DNA of 64,000 bases. It comes from PRDV01 sp963710865. Lineage in GTDB: Bacteria; Babelota; Babeliae; Babelales; Babelaceae. The notes under the pieces were generated by a model. The model saw only the letters and a program-made list of their open reading frames with translations, was not told where the DNA came from and made no database searches. Shown piece after piece: positions 23,386 through 33,393 of the stretch. The translations under genes were made by a program, and so were the position numbers. The DNA lies in NCBI GenBank assembly GCA_963710865.1, contig CAVQBR010000002.1:868001-932000 (forward strand), read 5' to 3'. Each line of letters opens with the position of its first letter. The first letter of the stretch is position 1.

Positions 23386-26115
23386 ATGAAAAAGGTTCTA
23401 ACTGCGTTAACTGTAATTGGATTGTTGCATTATAAAATCGCTTGCGGCATGGCTCAATCAACGGTGCAATCTGGAATGCTTTTATCTCAGATTTTTACAA
23501 ATGCTAAACTTAAAGAACAATTGCTCTCTAAAACTAGTTACTTTCATGGTATCCCTCGAGATATAACCAAATTGGTATATGATTTTGTAGTAAAGTATTA
23601 TGCGCAGAAAGCTGCTGATACGCTAAACTTGAGGTATGACGCTTCTGAGGCTGATGATCTATCTAGTAGCGATGATGATGAAATTGACGGTGTTAATCGC
23701 ACCCAGCATATGATACAAAAGATAAAAACTGAACGGGCAACTGCTATTTCTAATTGTATCAATAAAGATTTTACGATGGATAATATTGAGCACGAGCTTC
23801 TGGCACTCGCAATATGCTCTTTCAATATAGAGGCAGTTACATATCTGATGGTAGTAATTGAGGATATAAATAAAGTCTTTGCCTTTGAGGCTACCCATCT
23901 GTTTTTTGAGAACTATAGTACCCTGTTTTCTCGCAAGAATCCCTATTTCAATAAGTTGGAGGGTTACAAAACGACGCATTTGCTTGCGGCTATGACAGCT
24001 GCTTATCATGCGGGCGTCGCCTGTGGGCTGAATGTTTTAATTGTCAGGCTGTTACTTGCTGCAGGTGCCAATATACATAGTGTTGATTGTAATGGAGATA
24101 CACCTTTACATAGAGCATGTGGAGGATCTAGGAGCCTTGAGGTGATTGAGTTGTTATTAGAAACAGGAGCTTCAAAAGATATAAATAAGGGAAATGTGAG
24201 AGGCGATACGCCTTTGGGTTTAGCAACAAGAACCAAAAAAGGGGATAATAAAAGGTATAAGATTGAGATTAAGGATAAGATTATTCGGTTACTCTTAGCC
24301 GCTCGAGCTGATATTAATAGAGTTAGGGACGAAGACGCGCTCTATTTAGCAGCAAAGTTTGGAGATTCCGAATTAATTGAGGTGCTATTAAGCCGGGGGG
24401 TAAATAAAGATGCATTTTACGATCTTTGCAGAACTCCATTATCTATCGCAGTGGAAGAAGGTCACGTTGCGGTGGTTGATTTATTACTAAAATCCGGTGC
24501 TGATCCGGATAAGTCTAAGGATTACGATTCAAGGCCGCTCGTTATTGCGGTTTCAAAAGGCCAGCATGAAATTGTTGATTTATTATTGAGAGCTGGAGCA
24601 ATTCTAGACACACCTGATCATAAGGAAGCATGGTTGTTCGCTGAAAGCGAAAACGATTTTGTAATAAGAGAAGAAGATATAGAATGCTCTAAAAAGATAA
24701 CATTGTTGTCCTTAGCAGCAGCAAAAGGTCATGTGGCAGCGGTTGATTTATTATTGAAGGCAGGTGCTGATAAAGATGCAACTCATGATTTAAGAGAAGA
24801 TCCACTCTCCCATGCAGCATTTAAAGGCCATGTATCAGTAGTTGATTTATTGTTAAAAGCAGGTGCTGATAAGGACAAAGCTAATTCTTCGGGATGTACG
24901 CCGATGTTCATTGCAGCAGAACAAGGCCATATAGAAGTGGTTGATTTGTTGCTGCATTCAGACGCTGATAAAGACAAGGCAAATACTTCGGGATCTACGC
25001 CGATGTTCGCAGCAGCAGAAAATGGCCATCTTGCAGTGGTTAATTTGTTATTATTGGCGGGGGCAGATAAGGATAAAGCTAGTAAAAAAGCGAGAGCATA
25101 TCTTCGCTTTGGTCAATATGTTGTTGATTATCCTGGATCAACTCCGTTGTTCATAGCAGCACAAAATGGCCATGTGGCGGTTGTTAATTTGTTGTTGTCG
25201 GCAGGTGCTGATAAAAACGCTACTAATGATTTGGGAGAAACGCTACTCTTTATTGCGGCAGAAAAAGGCCATGAGGAAATGGTTGATTTGTTGTTGGGGC
25301 TAGACGTTGATAAAGAGAAGGAAAGTGATTCTGGAGAAACGCCGTTGGATAGAGCGTTATCAAGAGATTATTATGAAATAGCTAATATGCTGTTAGAGGC
25401 AGGTGCTGACTGTGTTGACTGTGCTCTGTATAACGCAGCTAATCAAGGTAAAGAAAGAGGGGTTGATGTATTGTTGAAAGCAGGTGTTGATGTCAATGCA
25501 CCTGTCGAAAATGGAGAAACTCCATTGTACGGTGCTGCATTTGAAGGGTATGTATCAGTAGTTGATTTATTACTAAAAGCAGGTGCTGATAAGGACAAGG
25601 CAAATGATTTTGGAGAAACCCCGCTGTTCGCTGCAACAGAAAATGGCCATGTGGCTGTGATTGATTTATTGTTGAAAGAGGGTGCTGCTAAAGATAGGGC
25701 TAATGATGATGGAAAAACTCCGCTTTTCATTGCAGCAGAAAATTCGGATGTGGCAGTAGTTGATTTATTATTGAGGGCAGGTGCTGACAAAAACAAGGCT
25801 GCAAACAATGGATTGACTCCTTTGCTTATTGCTGTGATGCAGGACCATTTCGATGTGGTAGATTTGTTATTGAACTTTGGCGCTGATACGGGCATTTCCT
25901 GCGATGGTCTAAGTCCATTAGCAGTTGCCATGGAAAAGGGGCATGCGCGCGTGATTGACCGTCTGCGTTTAGCCCAAGCAGAAACAGCTCGAACTGAGAT
26001 AGAAGTTGTAGATGTAGGTCATGGAACGGTACGAGTTGCAGAAGAAGCTGCTCAGAATTCTAAGCGGCAAAGAAATGCCTGCGAAGAAGATGTGGTTACT
26101 GGTATGGATGAATAG
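23386..26115 (+). CDS. Exported ankyrin-repeat protein (909 residues)
   Basis: ATG 23386 is preceded by AAAGGGG and gives a signal peptide (about 1-22). Residues 56-68, IPRDITKLVYDFV, resemble the core of an F-box (LPxExxxxIxxxL), but this is a weak match. Ankyrin repeats begin near 190 and run to about 880, roughly twenty, most with the consensus TPL-IAA-xGH-xVVDLLL-AGADKDKA. Several repeats are near copies of each other at DNA level. One long insertion interrupts the array near residues 415-440. Ankyrin arrays bind proteins, and an exported one is a probable host-interaction factor. It lies apart from the ankyrin cluster at 43-53 kb. Confidence 0.88.
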   Translation: MKKVLTALTVIGLLHYKIACGMAQSTVQSGMLLSQIFTNAKLKEQLLSKTSYFHGIPRDITKLVYDFVVKYYAQKAADTLNLRYDASEADDLSSSDDDEIDGVNRTQHMIQKIKTERATAISNCINKDFTMDNIEHELLALAICSFNIEAVTYLMVVIEDINKVFAFEATHLFFENYSTLFSRKNPYFNKLEGYKTTHLLAAMTAAYHAGVACGLNVLIVRLLLAAGANIHSVDCNGDTPLHRACGGSRSLEVIELLLETGASKDINKGNVRGDTPLGLATRTKKGDNKRYKIEIKDKIIRLLLAARADINRVRDEDALYLAAKFGDSELIEVLLSRGVNKDAFYDLCRTPLSIAVEEGHVAVVDLLLKSGADPDKSKDYDSRPLVIAVSKGQHEIVDLLLRAGAILDTPDHKEAWLFAESENDFVIREEDIECSKKITLLSLAAAKGHVAAVDLLLKAGADKDATHDLREDPLSHAAFKGHVSVVDLLLKAGADKDKANSSGCTPMFIAAEQGHIEVVDLLLHSDADKDKANTSGSTPMFAAAENGHLAVVNLLLLAGADKDKASKKARAYLRFGQYVVDYPGSTPLFIAAQNGHVAVVNLLLSAGADKNATNDLGETLLFIAAEKGHEEMVDLLLGLDVDKEKESDSGETPLDRALSRDYYEIANMLLEAGADCVDCALYNAANQGKERGVDVLLKAGVDVNAPVENGETPLYGAAFEGYVSVVDLLLKAGADKDKANDFGETPLFAATENGHVAVIDLLLKEGAAKDRANDDGKTPLFIAAENSDVAVVDLLLRAGADKNKAANNGLTPLLIAVMQDHFDVVDLLLNFGADTGISCDGLSPLAVAMEKGHARVIDRLRLAQAETARTEIEVVDVGHGTVRVAEEAAQNSKRQRNACEEDVVTGMDE

Positions 26116-26437
26116 GTTGAGAGAAAAAAATTGGATCAATTGGCTGGTTGGAGATTCGCTTAACTCATAACGCTTATTGTTAGTGCAATGAAATGGTGGT
26201 ATGGCCGAGGAAAGCTGTAACGTCGGTACATTTTCTTTTCACGTGTGCTTAAAGTTTAAACATTATTACCACACGTAGATTGAACTATGCGAGACATTAG
26301 TCTTCTCGAATTTGTGAGTTACAAAAAATTAGTTGAGCGAATGTATTTAACGCGAGTTCGATGAAAAATTAAAAAAATCCAGTTTAAGGCGATCGAGTGA
26401 AGCCATTGACTAGTTTTATCTAAAAAAGGAGATGCTA

Positions 26438-26551
26438 ATGGATCTAATTTTATCTTAAAAACTTCGATATATAAGCCATTATTTAATTACATCCTTAAAA
26501 AAATTACAATTCACCCCAGTTGCATGGGAATTATGGATTACTGAGGGGTAA
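26438..26551 (+). pseudogene. Possible broken small gene in a long gene-free stretch
   Basis: The gap 26116-26975 has no intact gene. AAAAGGAG with ATG 26438 is a strong translation start, but the frame stops after six codons (TAA 26456-26458). Beyond the stop the same frame stays open for 30 more codons to TAA 26549, with protein-like content. It may be a small gene with a nonsense mutation, or chance. Nothing else in this stretch is supported. Confidence 0.25.
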
Positions 26552-26975
26552 GAAATGAGATAAAAGCATGCTATTTCATTGTAGCTATAAGTTGCTTATA
26601 ATAAAGCTTTGTTTAAAAATTTACTTGCATGCTCGTAAGGCGGCATGCATCTGTGCTTGGAGCTATTAGTCGGTTTCTTGTACGGAGTCAAAGCTACCAA
26701 GAAAGTTTCGACCTTTAAAAAATACTCTTATTGGGCTTGGGCTATTAGTTCTATGTTTACTTTATGGCCCACCTTCTGCTTCAGAGATAAAATGTTTTGG
26801 GGCTTTTCTCCTTTTTTCGCTCATTCTGAAGCTCCGATTTACACGATCAATGCCTAAAATTAACCTCGTTGAGTCTGGTGCTGGGCGTCTCTTCCCATGC
26901 GTGATCTGCGTTAGTGTTATTTGAAAGAATGTGGTATAGTGAGAGATATATACATTTGCAAGGGGGTTGGACACT

Positions 26976-27491
26976 ATGTCGGATCTACATAAAGCAGTTG
27001 TTTTGCGAACTGCTTCAGCCTATAAAAAGCGTATTACTTTGCTAGATGACCAGTGTGGGAAAATTGAAGCACTGGCTTTTACGAAGCAGCCATTATTTCA
27101 TGGAGCAATGATTTCCTATTCATTAAAAAAGAAGGGAACTGCGTATATGCTTACCGACGTTCTGCTTCTTGATTCACCCTTATACTGGGCACGAGAAAAC
27201 TTTTTGTTTTTTCATCATGTCCTTGAGTTAACGGATTGCTTATTGCCATGGGATGAACAAGCGGGTGGACTCTTTCAGCTTCTTGAGCTTTTATATACTC
27301 ATCCACAGCAACTTGAATCACCTCGAGCTCAAAAAGTATTTTTATATCATTTTTTCAGAAGGCTTGGTATGTACCCTGAGTTGAGGGATGAGACTCTTGA
27401 ATCATGGATCCGTTCGTTTTTAGAGGAATCGCATACGTTTCAAACAGGAACCTATTTTGCAACAGTGGATAGCTATGAAGAGACTGTGTAA
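26976..27491 (+). CDS. recO: RecO-like DNA repair protein, short form
   Basis: 171 residues. The N-terminus KAVVLRTASAYKKRITLLDDQCGKIEALAF has the order and spacing of the RecO OB-fold. The later LFQLLELLY and FLYHFFRRLGMYPEL match the helical part. RecO loads RecA on SSB-coated DNA together with RecR. It is shorter than the usual 230-250 residues and lacks the C-terminal zinc-binding part. ATG 26976 follows an AAGGGGG site. It overlaps the channel gene by 17 bp, so the two are translationally linked. Confidence 0.6.
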   Translation: MSDLHKAVVLRTASAYKKRITLLDDQCGKIEALAFTKQPLFHGAMISYSLKKKGTAYMLTDVLLLDSPLYWARENFLFFHHVLELTDCLLPWDEQAGGLFQLLELLYTHPQQLESPRAQKVFLYHFFRRLGMYPELRDETLESWIRSFLEESHTFQTGTYFATVDSYEETV

Positions 27492-30400
27492 ACTTCTTAT
27501 CTGTTTATTTGTCTATGCAGGACCGCTTACTGCTTTATCACCCTTGGTGTCTTTTTTTGAGAAAGAATGGGAAACTCCTCAGACTTTTGCTCAACATATT
27601 GACCATGATATAGAAGTTTTAAAAAAGCAGAGAGGTGAAGTTGAGAAGAATCAGGTGCGCATCAAAGGGCAACTTGATGAAGTACAGAAAAAACTCTCAA
27701 GCTATAAAGAACGAGCTCAGAGAGTGCGTGGAGTTGAGCTCGAGTATGTAAATCAGCAGTTAGCTCTTGCAAATAAAACTATTCAAGTGCTCAATGAGCT
27801 GAAGCAGCTCTATCAAAACTTTACTGGTATCTATGATGATCATATTAAGCTCTTACAACAGTATAAACAGGATCCTGAATGTAAAGCTTGTGGATTCTTA
27901 GTCGAGCCTAAATCGATTTACTCGATCGATGATTATCAGCAGATTAATAACTCAGTATTGCGATTCGATGCTGAGTTAAAGGCGCTCGAAGAGCGTCTGA
28001 AAAAACTCTCCCTCGATAATGAATCACTCAAAAAGAATGTCAGTCTTGCTCGGCAGGAACTCGAAGATAAAGAGCGAGAGCGACGAGAACTTAAAAAGGG
28101 TACTCTCACTGATGAGCGCATAGAGCGCAAAAAACTTACTTCCTCACAGTTGGGAGCTCTTCTTGACGCAGAAGAGCGATTGCTCGGATTTAAGAAGGAA
28201 CTTGCAGAGGCATTTCTGAAAGAAGCAGATGCAAAGGCTCATTTTACAGAGCAAAGTATAAAAGTAACTAAAATCTTGCTTGAACTGCTCGAACAAGATG
28301 AGTTGCAAATCAGGCAGGAATTGCGGGTCGATAAAAAAGATATAGCAGCAGCAGATGCAGCCCTTAAAAAGACTGTAGCACAATCGAATCGTACACAAGA
28401 AGAGCTTGGAAAGGCGCTTGAGGGATTGAATGAGCTAAGAAAAAATGAAGTGAGTCAGTTGGAAGCACTTCAAAAACAGTTGAAGCTGAGCAAAGCGGAT
28501 GCTGAATCTTTTACCAAGTGGCAGTACCAACCGAGTACCATTGCAGAATGGAAGGCTCTCGAGCTTGGGCGTATAAATAATGGTATTGTCTACCATATCG
28601 ATATAGCAAAAGATATCATTTTTGCCAAAATTGCTCAGGAAAAGCAAAAGGTTACCGAACAAGAACTACAGAATCAGCGCATCCATTCGTGGCAGGGGCT
28701 TACAATGGGTGCCTTTGATGGTTATTATCAGCATGAAGCTTTATTAAAAGAGATAAAGAAGTATGAAAAGTTAAAAGCTGACATACAAACAAGCTTGGGA
28801 TCGTTGGAAGACAAGCGCGTTGCTGCCGTTGCGGTGCTTAATCAATATTCTGCGCTGCTCGATACGATAAAGGCGCGCATCGAGAGTTTTAAAGAGCAGA
28901 AGGACACAACGTTTAAGGGCAATCCAGAATTATACACCATGGTAGCACATATGCTTGCAAAAGAAGTCGGGCCACTTGCGCAAGAACGCAAAGAAGCGAT
29001 TGCTCAACTCTTGCAACTGTATGATACAATGAGCACGAGCTTGAGTATAACGGGCAAGAATGTAGATGCGATGCTGGATGTCTTGAAAGCTAAGTCACAG
29101 TGGGGGAGAGCTCCTTCATTGCTTAAGAGTGTGAAGAAGTTTATTCCTGAGCTAAGCAATTTTGTGAACTATGTATTTAATGGCAAGCAGCTTGGGGCAA
29201 GCATTGAACGCACTCAGAAGTCAATAAGCGACTCATTTATTCGTCTGAAGAAGCAGCCTTGGTCTTTCGTGCCACTAATACTTTACGTACTCATACTCAT
29301 CCTGTTGTTTTTTGTGATGCGTATTTTGTTCATTCACTTTGTACCTGATTGGGTAATGAAGGCCCTTCCTCGGTATGCATTGCATCATATGTTCTTGTAT
29401 ATATGGATTGTACTGCTCTTTTTAGTGCGTTATCAAGTCATAGATCGCTATATGGGCGTGCTATTTTATCTTCTTTCGATCCCCTTTTGGTTGTACCTGG
29501 CATCTCGTCTCATTGGGTATTGTAAGGCGGTCAATTCAGAGCGTGGATATTATTTTGCATCAAAGCACTATCAGCAAAAGTTTTTTAGGGTATTTTCGAT
29601 TTTGCTCTATGTATCTCTCGTTATTCTCTTTGTGAGAGAGGCATTGTTACTCGCCTTTCCTAAGTCGGATGCTCCGCGTACGCTTCTCGCATTTAATTTT
29701 GTGCTCTTACAGATTTCTCTCATTTTAATGCTTTCGCGTGAGCAGGTGCTCAGCTTTATTCCTCGTACCAATAAGCTGTGGGAATGGTTATCTGAAAAAG
29801 TAGCCACCTATTATTATCTTTTTTTAGTGCTCACTATTTTTCTTATTGTTATGAGTAATCCCTACATAGGGTACGGTCCCCATTTCTTCTTTGCAGTTAC
29901 GCGGCTCGTCCTTATTTGCCTCTTGATACCTCTGTTTATTAGCATTCATAGTTATGCTAAGCAGTGGTTCTCTTCGCTCTTCTTTTATTCAGATGATGAA
30001 GGTATGAAGGAGCGATTTAAGTATGGGCGAACGCTCTTTGGCTTTTTTATCATAGCAAGCTTTTTCTTTCTGAGTATTTGTGCAGCTATCATTGCAGCTA
30101 ATATCTGGGGCTACCCTATCGGTTTCGAGGAGATTGGTGCCTGGTTCCACAGGGATATTTATTCCTATAAGAATCCAGATACCGGAAGAGAGGTTGGTGT
30201 CAATCCGATTCACTTTGCCAAAGTCTTTCTCTATTTCTTCGGGGGGATAGTCCTTGCAACTCTTATTAATAAGTTTGTTTTGCGTCGTCTTTTCGATCTG
30301 CTGCTTGTAAATGTTGGCGTGCAAAGCGCTTTACTTTCTCTCACCCGGTACTTGATTATTATTCTTGCCATTATTTTTGGTCTACAAAGCATTGGTTTGA

Positions 30401-31008
30401 GTCATTCACTTTGGTATGTCTTTGTACTACTTGGTGGTCTTGGGGTTGCTGGTAAGGAGATTATTACCGATTTTATTGGCTACTTTGTTATTCTTATCCA
30501 GCGACCGCTTAAAATAGGAGATTTTGTGAAGGTTAATGAGGAAGTAACTGGTGTTGTTCGCCATCTTACCCTTAGATCGGTTATTCTCAGACGTAATAAT
30601 AGCGTAACGGTCATTATCCCTAACTCATTCGTTATGACAAAAATGGTTACGAACTGGAACTATTCTCGGAACTTCTTTGCCTTCGATGATATTAAGATTA
30701 TTGTACATTATGGAGCTGATCCTTATAAGGTGAAAGAGCTCATGCTCGATGTTTTAGATAAGAATATTAATATCCTCAAAAACCCTGCTCCGATCGTACG
30801 TCTTGAAGATTTCATGGACAACGGATTTCAATTTATGGTCCGTGGCTACTTAAGTCCCGATAAGGTCTTAGATCAATTCGATATTGCATCCGACGTTCGA
30901 TTGCAGCTCGTGCGTACCTTGCGTGCCAATGGCTACGATATCGGTTCTCCTACCCGCTTTGTGAAGGTTGTGCAGCACAAGCCCGATGAGCCAGTGAGCC
31001 CGCAGTAA
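27475..31008 (+). CDS. Large MscS-family mechanosensitive channel (MscK-like)
   Basis: A 1177-residue protein. A signal peptide (1-20) is followed by a long periplasmic coiled-coil region (about 30-570) rich in Lys, Glu and Gln, then about ten transmembrane helices. The conserved MscS pore and beta domain lies near residues 960-1080: GGLGVAGKEIITDF is the pore-lining helix, and IQRPLKIGDFV with VIIPNSF are family hallmarks. The cytoplasmic C-terminal domain completes it. This is the MscK/KefA plan. Such channels release solutes on osmotic down-shock, useful during host entry or exit. ATG 27475 lies inside the recO end. Confidence 0.9.
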   Translation: MKRLCKLLICLFVYAGPLTALSPLVSFFEKEWETPQTFAQHIDHDIEVLKKQRGEVEKNQVRIKGQLDEVQKKLSSYKERAQRVRGVELEYVNQQLALANKTIQVLNELKQLYQNFTGIYDDHIKLLQQYKQDPECKACGFLVEPKSIYSIDDYQQINNSVLRFDAELKALEERLKKLSLDNESLKKNVSLARQELEDKERERRELKKGTLTDERIERKKLTSSQLGALLDAEERLLGFKKELAEAFLKEADAKAHFTEQSIKVTKILLELLEQDELQIRQELRVDKKDIAAADAALKKTVAQSNRTQEELGKALEGLNELRKNEVSQLEALQKQLKLSKADAESFTKWQYQPSTIAEWKALELGRINNGIVYHIDIAKDIIFAKIAQEKQKVTEQELQNQRIHSWQGLTMGAFDGYYQHEALLKEIKKYEKLKADIQTSLGSLEDKRVAAVAVLNQYSALLDTIKARIESFKEQKDTTFKGNPELYTMVAHMLAKEVGPLAQERKEAIAQLLQLYDTMSTSLSITGKNVDAMLDVLKAKSQWGRAPSLLKSVKKFIPELSNFVNYVFNGKQLGASIERTQKSISDSFIRLKKQPWSFVPLILYVLILILLFFVMRILFIHFVPDWVMKALPRYALHHMFLYIWIVLLFLVRYQVIDRYMGVLFYLLSIPFWLYLASRLIGYCKAVNSERGYYFASKHYQQKFFRVFSILLYVSLVILFVREALLLAFPKSDAPRTLLAFNFVLLQISLILMLSREQVLSFIPRTNKLWEWLSEKVATYYYLFLVLTIFLIVMSNPYIGYGPHFFFAVTRLVLICLLIPLFISIHSYAKQWFSSLFFYSDDEGMKERFKYGRTLFGFFIIASFFFLSICAAIIAANIWGYPIGFEEIGAWFHRDIYSYKNPDTGREVGVNPIHFAKVFLYFFGGIVLATLINKFVLRRLFDLLLVNVGVQSALLSLTRYLIIILAIIFGLQSIGLSHSLWYVFVLLGGLGVAGKEIITDFIGYFVILIQRPLKIGDFVKVNEEVTGVVRHLTLRSVILRRNNSVTVIIPNSFVMTKMVTNWNYSRNFFAFDDIKIIVHYGADPYKVKELMLDVLDKNINILKNPAPIVRLEDFMDNGFQFMVRGYLSPDKVLDQFDIASDVRLQLVRTLRANGYDIGSPTRFVKVVQHKPDEPVSPQ

Positions 31009-31216
31009 GCTGATGACGAAGATTGTTCAGCTCATGAGTGAAACTGCTGATTGTATGATACTATTCTCTGATAGCAATGGGAATGGTGGAGTACGGCGGA
31101 AACCGATAGGAAAAGAAGTCGAATCAATATTCCGTGTTTTAGGGGAACATCAAGATCTTGCCCTTGATTTGTTTTCGTCGGTTGCCGCCTCTTTAGTTTT
31201 AGACATTGTGCTCAAA

Positions 31217-31273
31217 AAAGTTTTCATTTGCAAAATGATGCGAAAAATGCAACAATTTGAGAATGAAAACTTT
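31217..31273. repeat. 57-bp palindromic repeat, copy 1 (AbiE operator-like)
   Basis: Arms AAAGTTTTCATT and AATGAAAACTTT are perfect 12-bp inverted repeats at the two ends. An inner TTGCA / TGCAA pair sits between them. It is followed by a decayed copy of the antitoxin 5' end. Nearly identical copies lie at 31523-31579 and 36010-36066. Confidence 0.85.
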
Positions 31274-31395
31274 GCATTCCTAACTTGGTAGCGAATGACA
31301 AATACTTCTTCTCGAAGAAGAATGCTCTCATAGATCTTGGTATTACCGAGAATCAATTTCGTTATCAAGCCGACAGACTTTGCAAGGCCTTCGCA
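31263..31395 (+). pseudogene. Decayed duplicate of the abiEi 5' end
   Basis: From the ATG in the palindrome arm this segment matches the first about 130 bp of the antitoxin gene at 31569. It carries a deletion and stop codon after six codons and a few substitutions. After the LITENQFRYQA-equivalent point, similarity ends. The 31009-31216 stretch before it and 31396-31522 after it hold no supported gene. Confidence 0.75.
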
Positions 31396-31522
31396 CCAAT
31401 CTGTTTTTAGCAATTTCTTTTCAGATTACATGTCACTAAGAGCTTCTATGAGAGTTTGGGTATACTAACTTTCTCGGTCTTTTGCATTCTATCAGTGATC
31501 TCAAGCTATGGCTGCCTACTTA

Positions 31523-31579
31523 AAAGTTTTTATTTGCAAAATGATGCGAAAAATGCAACAATTTAAGAATGAAAACTTT
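31523..31579 (+). promoter_or_regulatory. 57-bp palindrome, copy 2, over the abiEi start; probable operator/promoter
   Basis: Same palindrome as copy 1, with one change in the left arm (AAAGTTTTTATT). The antitoxin ATG (31569) lies in the right arm. TTGCAA (31534-31539) and AACAAT (31557-31562), 17 bp apart, could be a promoter, which would put the transcript start at or next to the ATG. No ribosome site is visible. Studied AbiEi proteins repress their own promoter by binding inverted repeats; that this palindrome is the site is inference. Confidence 0.65.
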
Positions 31580-32354
31580 ACATTCCTATATTCAAAACTT
31601 AGTAGCTCATGGCAAATACTTCTTCTCGAAGAAGAATGCTCTCATAGATCTTGGTATTACCGAGAATCAATTTCGTTATCAAGCCTACAGACTTTCCAAA
31701 AAAAGGAGCTTGCGAAGACTGATACATGGGTTTTACATGATTGTTCCCCCGGAATATCAGGCGTTAGGGTCGCTCCCTTTGCCGTGGATTATTGACCCGC
31801 TTATGCGTTATCTGGAGAGGAACTATTACATAGGTCTTCTTAGTGCGGCATCACTTTATGGGGCGACAGAACAACAGCCCATGACATTTCAAGTAATTGT
31901 TGATAAAGCCCTCAGAACTATTAAATTACCACGCGGCACCATTGATTTTCATGTCAAAAAAAATTGTATTAGCTCTGCAATAGATCATATTGCGGTGCCT
32001 ACAGGATATGCGAATATATCTACAAAGGAACAAACAGTTATCGACCTTGTACGCTATTATACCGTTTCAGGCGGCCTCAGTAACGTTGCTTTAGTCTTGA
32101 AGGAACTTGGCAAGGAATGTAAGAGAAGTGAATTTGAAAAAACAATTCAGAGAGAAGAGACTACTGGATCGATTCAGAGGCTAGCGTATATTCTTGATCT
32201 TCTCAATTATAAGGCACTTGCTCGTGTAGTTGAGCATGAACTATCGAAAAGAAATCACTTTTTTATTTATCTGCGTCCTGATGTAACTGAAAAAATGGGT
32301 GAAAGGATTGCTCGCTGGAAGGTGATCTTGAATGATTATGTTGAGTTATCTTGA
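31569..32354 (+). CDS. abiEi: AbiEi antitoxin / transcriptional regulator (type IV toxin-antitoxin)
   Basis: A 261-residue protein with an N-terminal winged helix-turn-helix (residues about 5-60, including the ITENQFRYQAYRL recognition-like segment and the LIHGFYMI wing) and the larger C-terminal AbiEi domain (SAASLYGATEQQP, STKEQTVIDLV). AbiEi both neutralises AbiEii and represses the operon. The start is the ATG in the palindrome arm. Its partner lies 2.8 kb downstream because an IS21 element has inserted between them. Without the insertion the spacing would be about 270 bp, wider than the overlap usual in AbiE pairs. Confidence 0.85.
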   Translation: MKTLHSYIQNLVAHGKYFFSKKNALIDLGITENQFRYQAYRLSKKRSLRRLIHGFYMIVPPEYQALGSLPLPWIIDPLMRYLERNYYIGLLSAASLYGATEQQPMTFQVIVDKALRTIKLPRGTIDFHVKKNCISSAIDHIAVPTGYANISTKEQTVIDLVRYYTVSGGLSNVALVLKELGKECKRSEFEKTIQREETTGSIQRLAYILDLLNYKALARVVEHELSKRNHFFIYLRPDVTEKMGERIARWKVILNDYVELS

Positions 32355-32640
32355 TATTGCTTTTCCCCATCCTATAATGCACACAAGAAGTTTTGGGTTA
32401 TGGTGGATTCGAGAACTCCTTGTAATATTTACTATGAAGTGTGGCGGATATGAATTGCACTTTGCAAACATTATTTGGAGTATAGGTGGTCAATTAACTT
32501 TAACGGTCGCGGTCAATTAAGTTTAGCGCTTTTATGAAGAATCAGAGTTCATCAATTGCTCCTGGTTATTTTAATATGTTTTCAGTCATAATACTATTAA
32601 TTTCACTAAGTCTTTTTCTTTTAGCCTTAATCAGCGTAGC

Positions 32641-33393
32641 TTATGGCTTCACCTTACTTATCTTTGCTGCGCTTCTGAAGCTCGGTTCATTTATATTTAT
32701 AATTGATGCATGATGTACAAGTCTGTCTATAGCAGCAACTGCCATTGTACTGTCGGGAAAGATCGTATCCCAAGTTCCAAAGGCTTGGTTCGATGTTATG
32801 AGAATGCTCTTCGACTCATATCGATCTCCAATTAGTTCAAACAAGACACTTGTTTCTGCTTCATTTTTCTTCACATAGCCAAAGTCATCAAGAATGATCA
32901 GATCAAACTTTTCTAGCTTTTCTAAAGCGTCCGAGAGCTTGTTTTCAAGGTACGCCAATTGCAGCTTTTGAACAAGAGCTGTAGTTCGAATAAAGAAGAC
33001 ACGTTTGCCAAGCTCAATAAGCCTTCTGCCAATTGCTGCTGCTAGATGAGTCTTGCCAGTTCCGCTTGGTCCAAAGAGCATGAGATTGCGAGCTTGGGTA
33101 ACCCATTGAGTGTCTTCTGCAAAAGAGCTTATCTGAGCGCCAGTTATTGAGGTAAGATTTGCAAAGCTGAAGGTATCAAGAGTCTTGTTTAGTGGCATCT
33201 TCGCCTCGACTAGATGTCTTTCTATTCGCTTTGAATCTCGTGTTGCGAGCTCCATGTCGCAGAGCGTGCCTAAGTATTGAGGGTAACCCCAACGTTCTTT
33301 CACAGCTTGTTTTGAGACATCTTGCCAACAGGAGTTCATAGTGTTTAAGCGCAGTTTTTTTAGTAATAGTGGAACAGTTTCTTTGGTAATCAT
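32641..33393 (-). CDS. istB: IS21 transposition helper ATPase
   Basis: A 250-residue AAA+ ATPase of the DnaA/IstB group. It has Walker A GPSGTGKTH at 108-116 and Walker B LIILDDFG near 165-172, with a sensor-like ITSNQAF after it. IstB assembles on target DNA and directs IstA. Its ATG overlaps the last codons of istA in an ATGA arrangement, the standard coupling in this family. Full length, no frameshift. Confidence 0.95.
   Translation of the reverse strand: MITKETVPLLLKKLRLNTMNSCWQDVSKQAVKERWGYPQYLGTLCDMELATRDSKRIERHLVEAKMPLNKTLDTFSFANLTSITGAQISSFAEDTQWVTQARNLMLFGPSGTGKTHLAAAIGRRLIELGKRVFFIRTTALVQKLQLAYLENKLSDALEKLEKFDLIILDDFGYVKKNEAETSVLFELIGDRYESKSILITSNQAFGTWDTIFPDSTMAVAAIDRLVHHASIININEPSFRSAAKISKVKP

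Noticed and set aside
26645..26974. Open frames of about 70 codons on both strands before recO
   Set aside because: No ribosome site or recognisable feature; neither looks like a protein with a leader or domain.
31013..31291. 92-codon frame after the channel gene
   Set aside because: It begins 5 bp after the channel stop without a ribosome site and reads through the palindrome into the antitoxin fragment.
32332..32520. Plus-strand frame running from the antitoxin end into IS21
   Set aside because: It crosses the IS left end; the part before the IS continues only four codons when the IS is removed.
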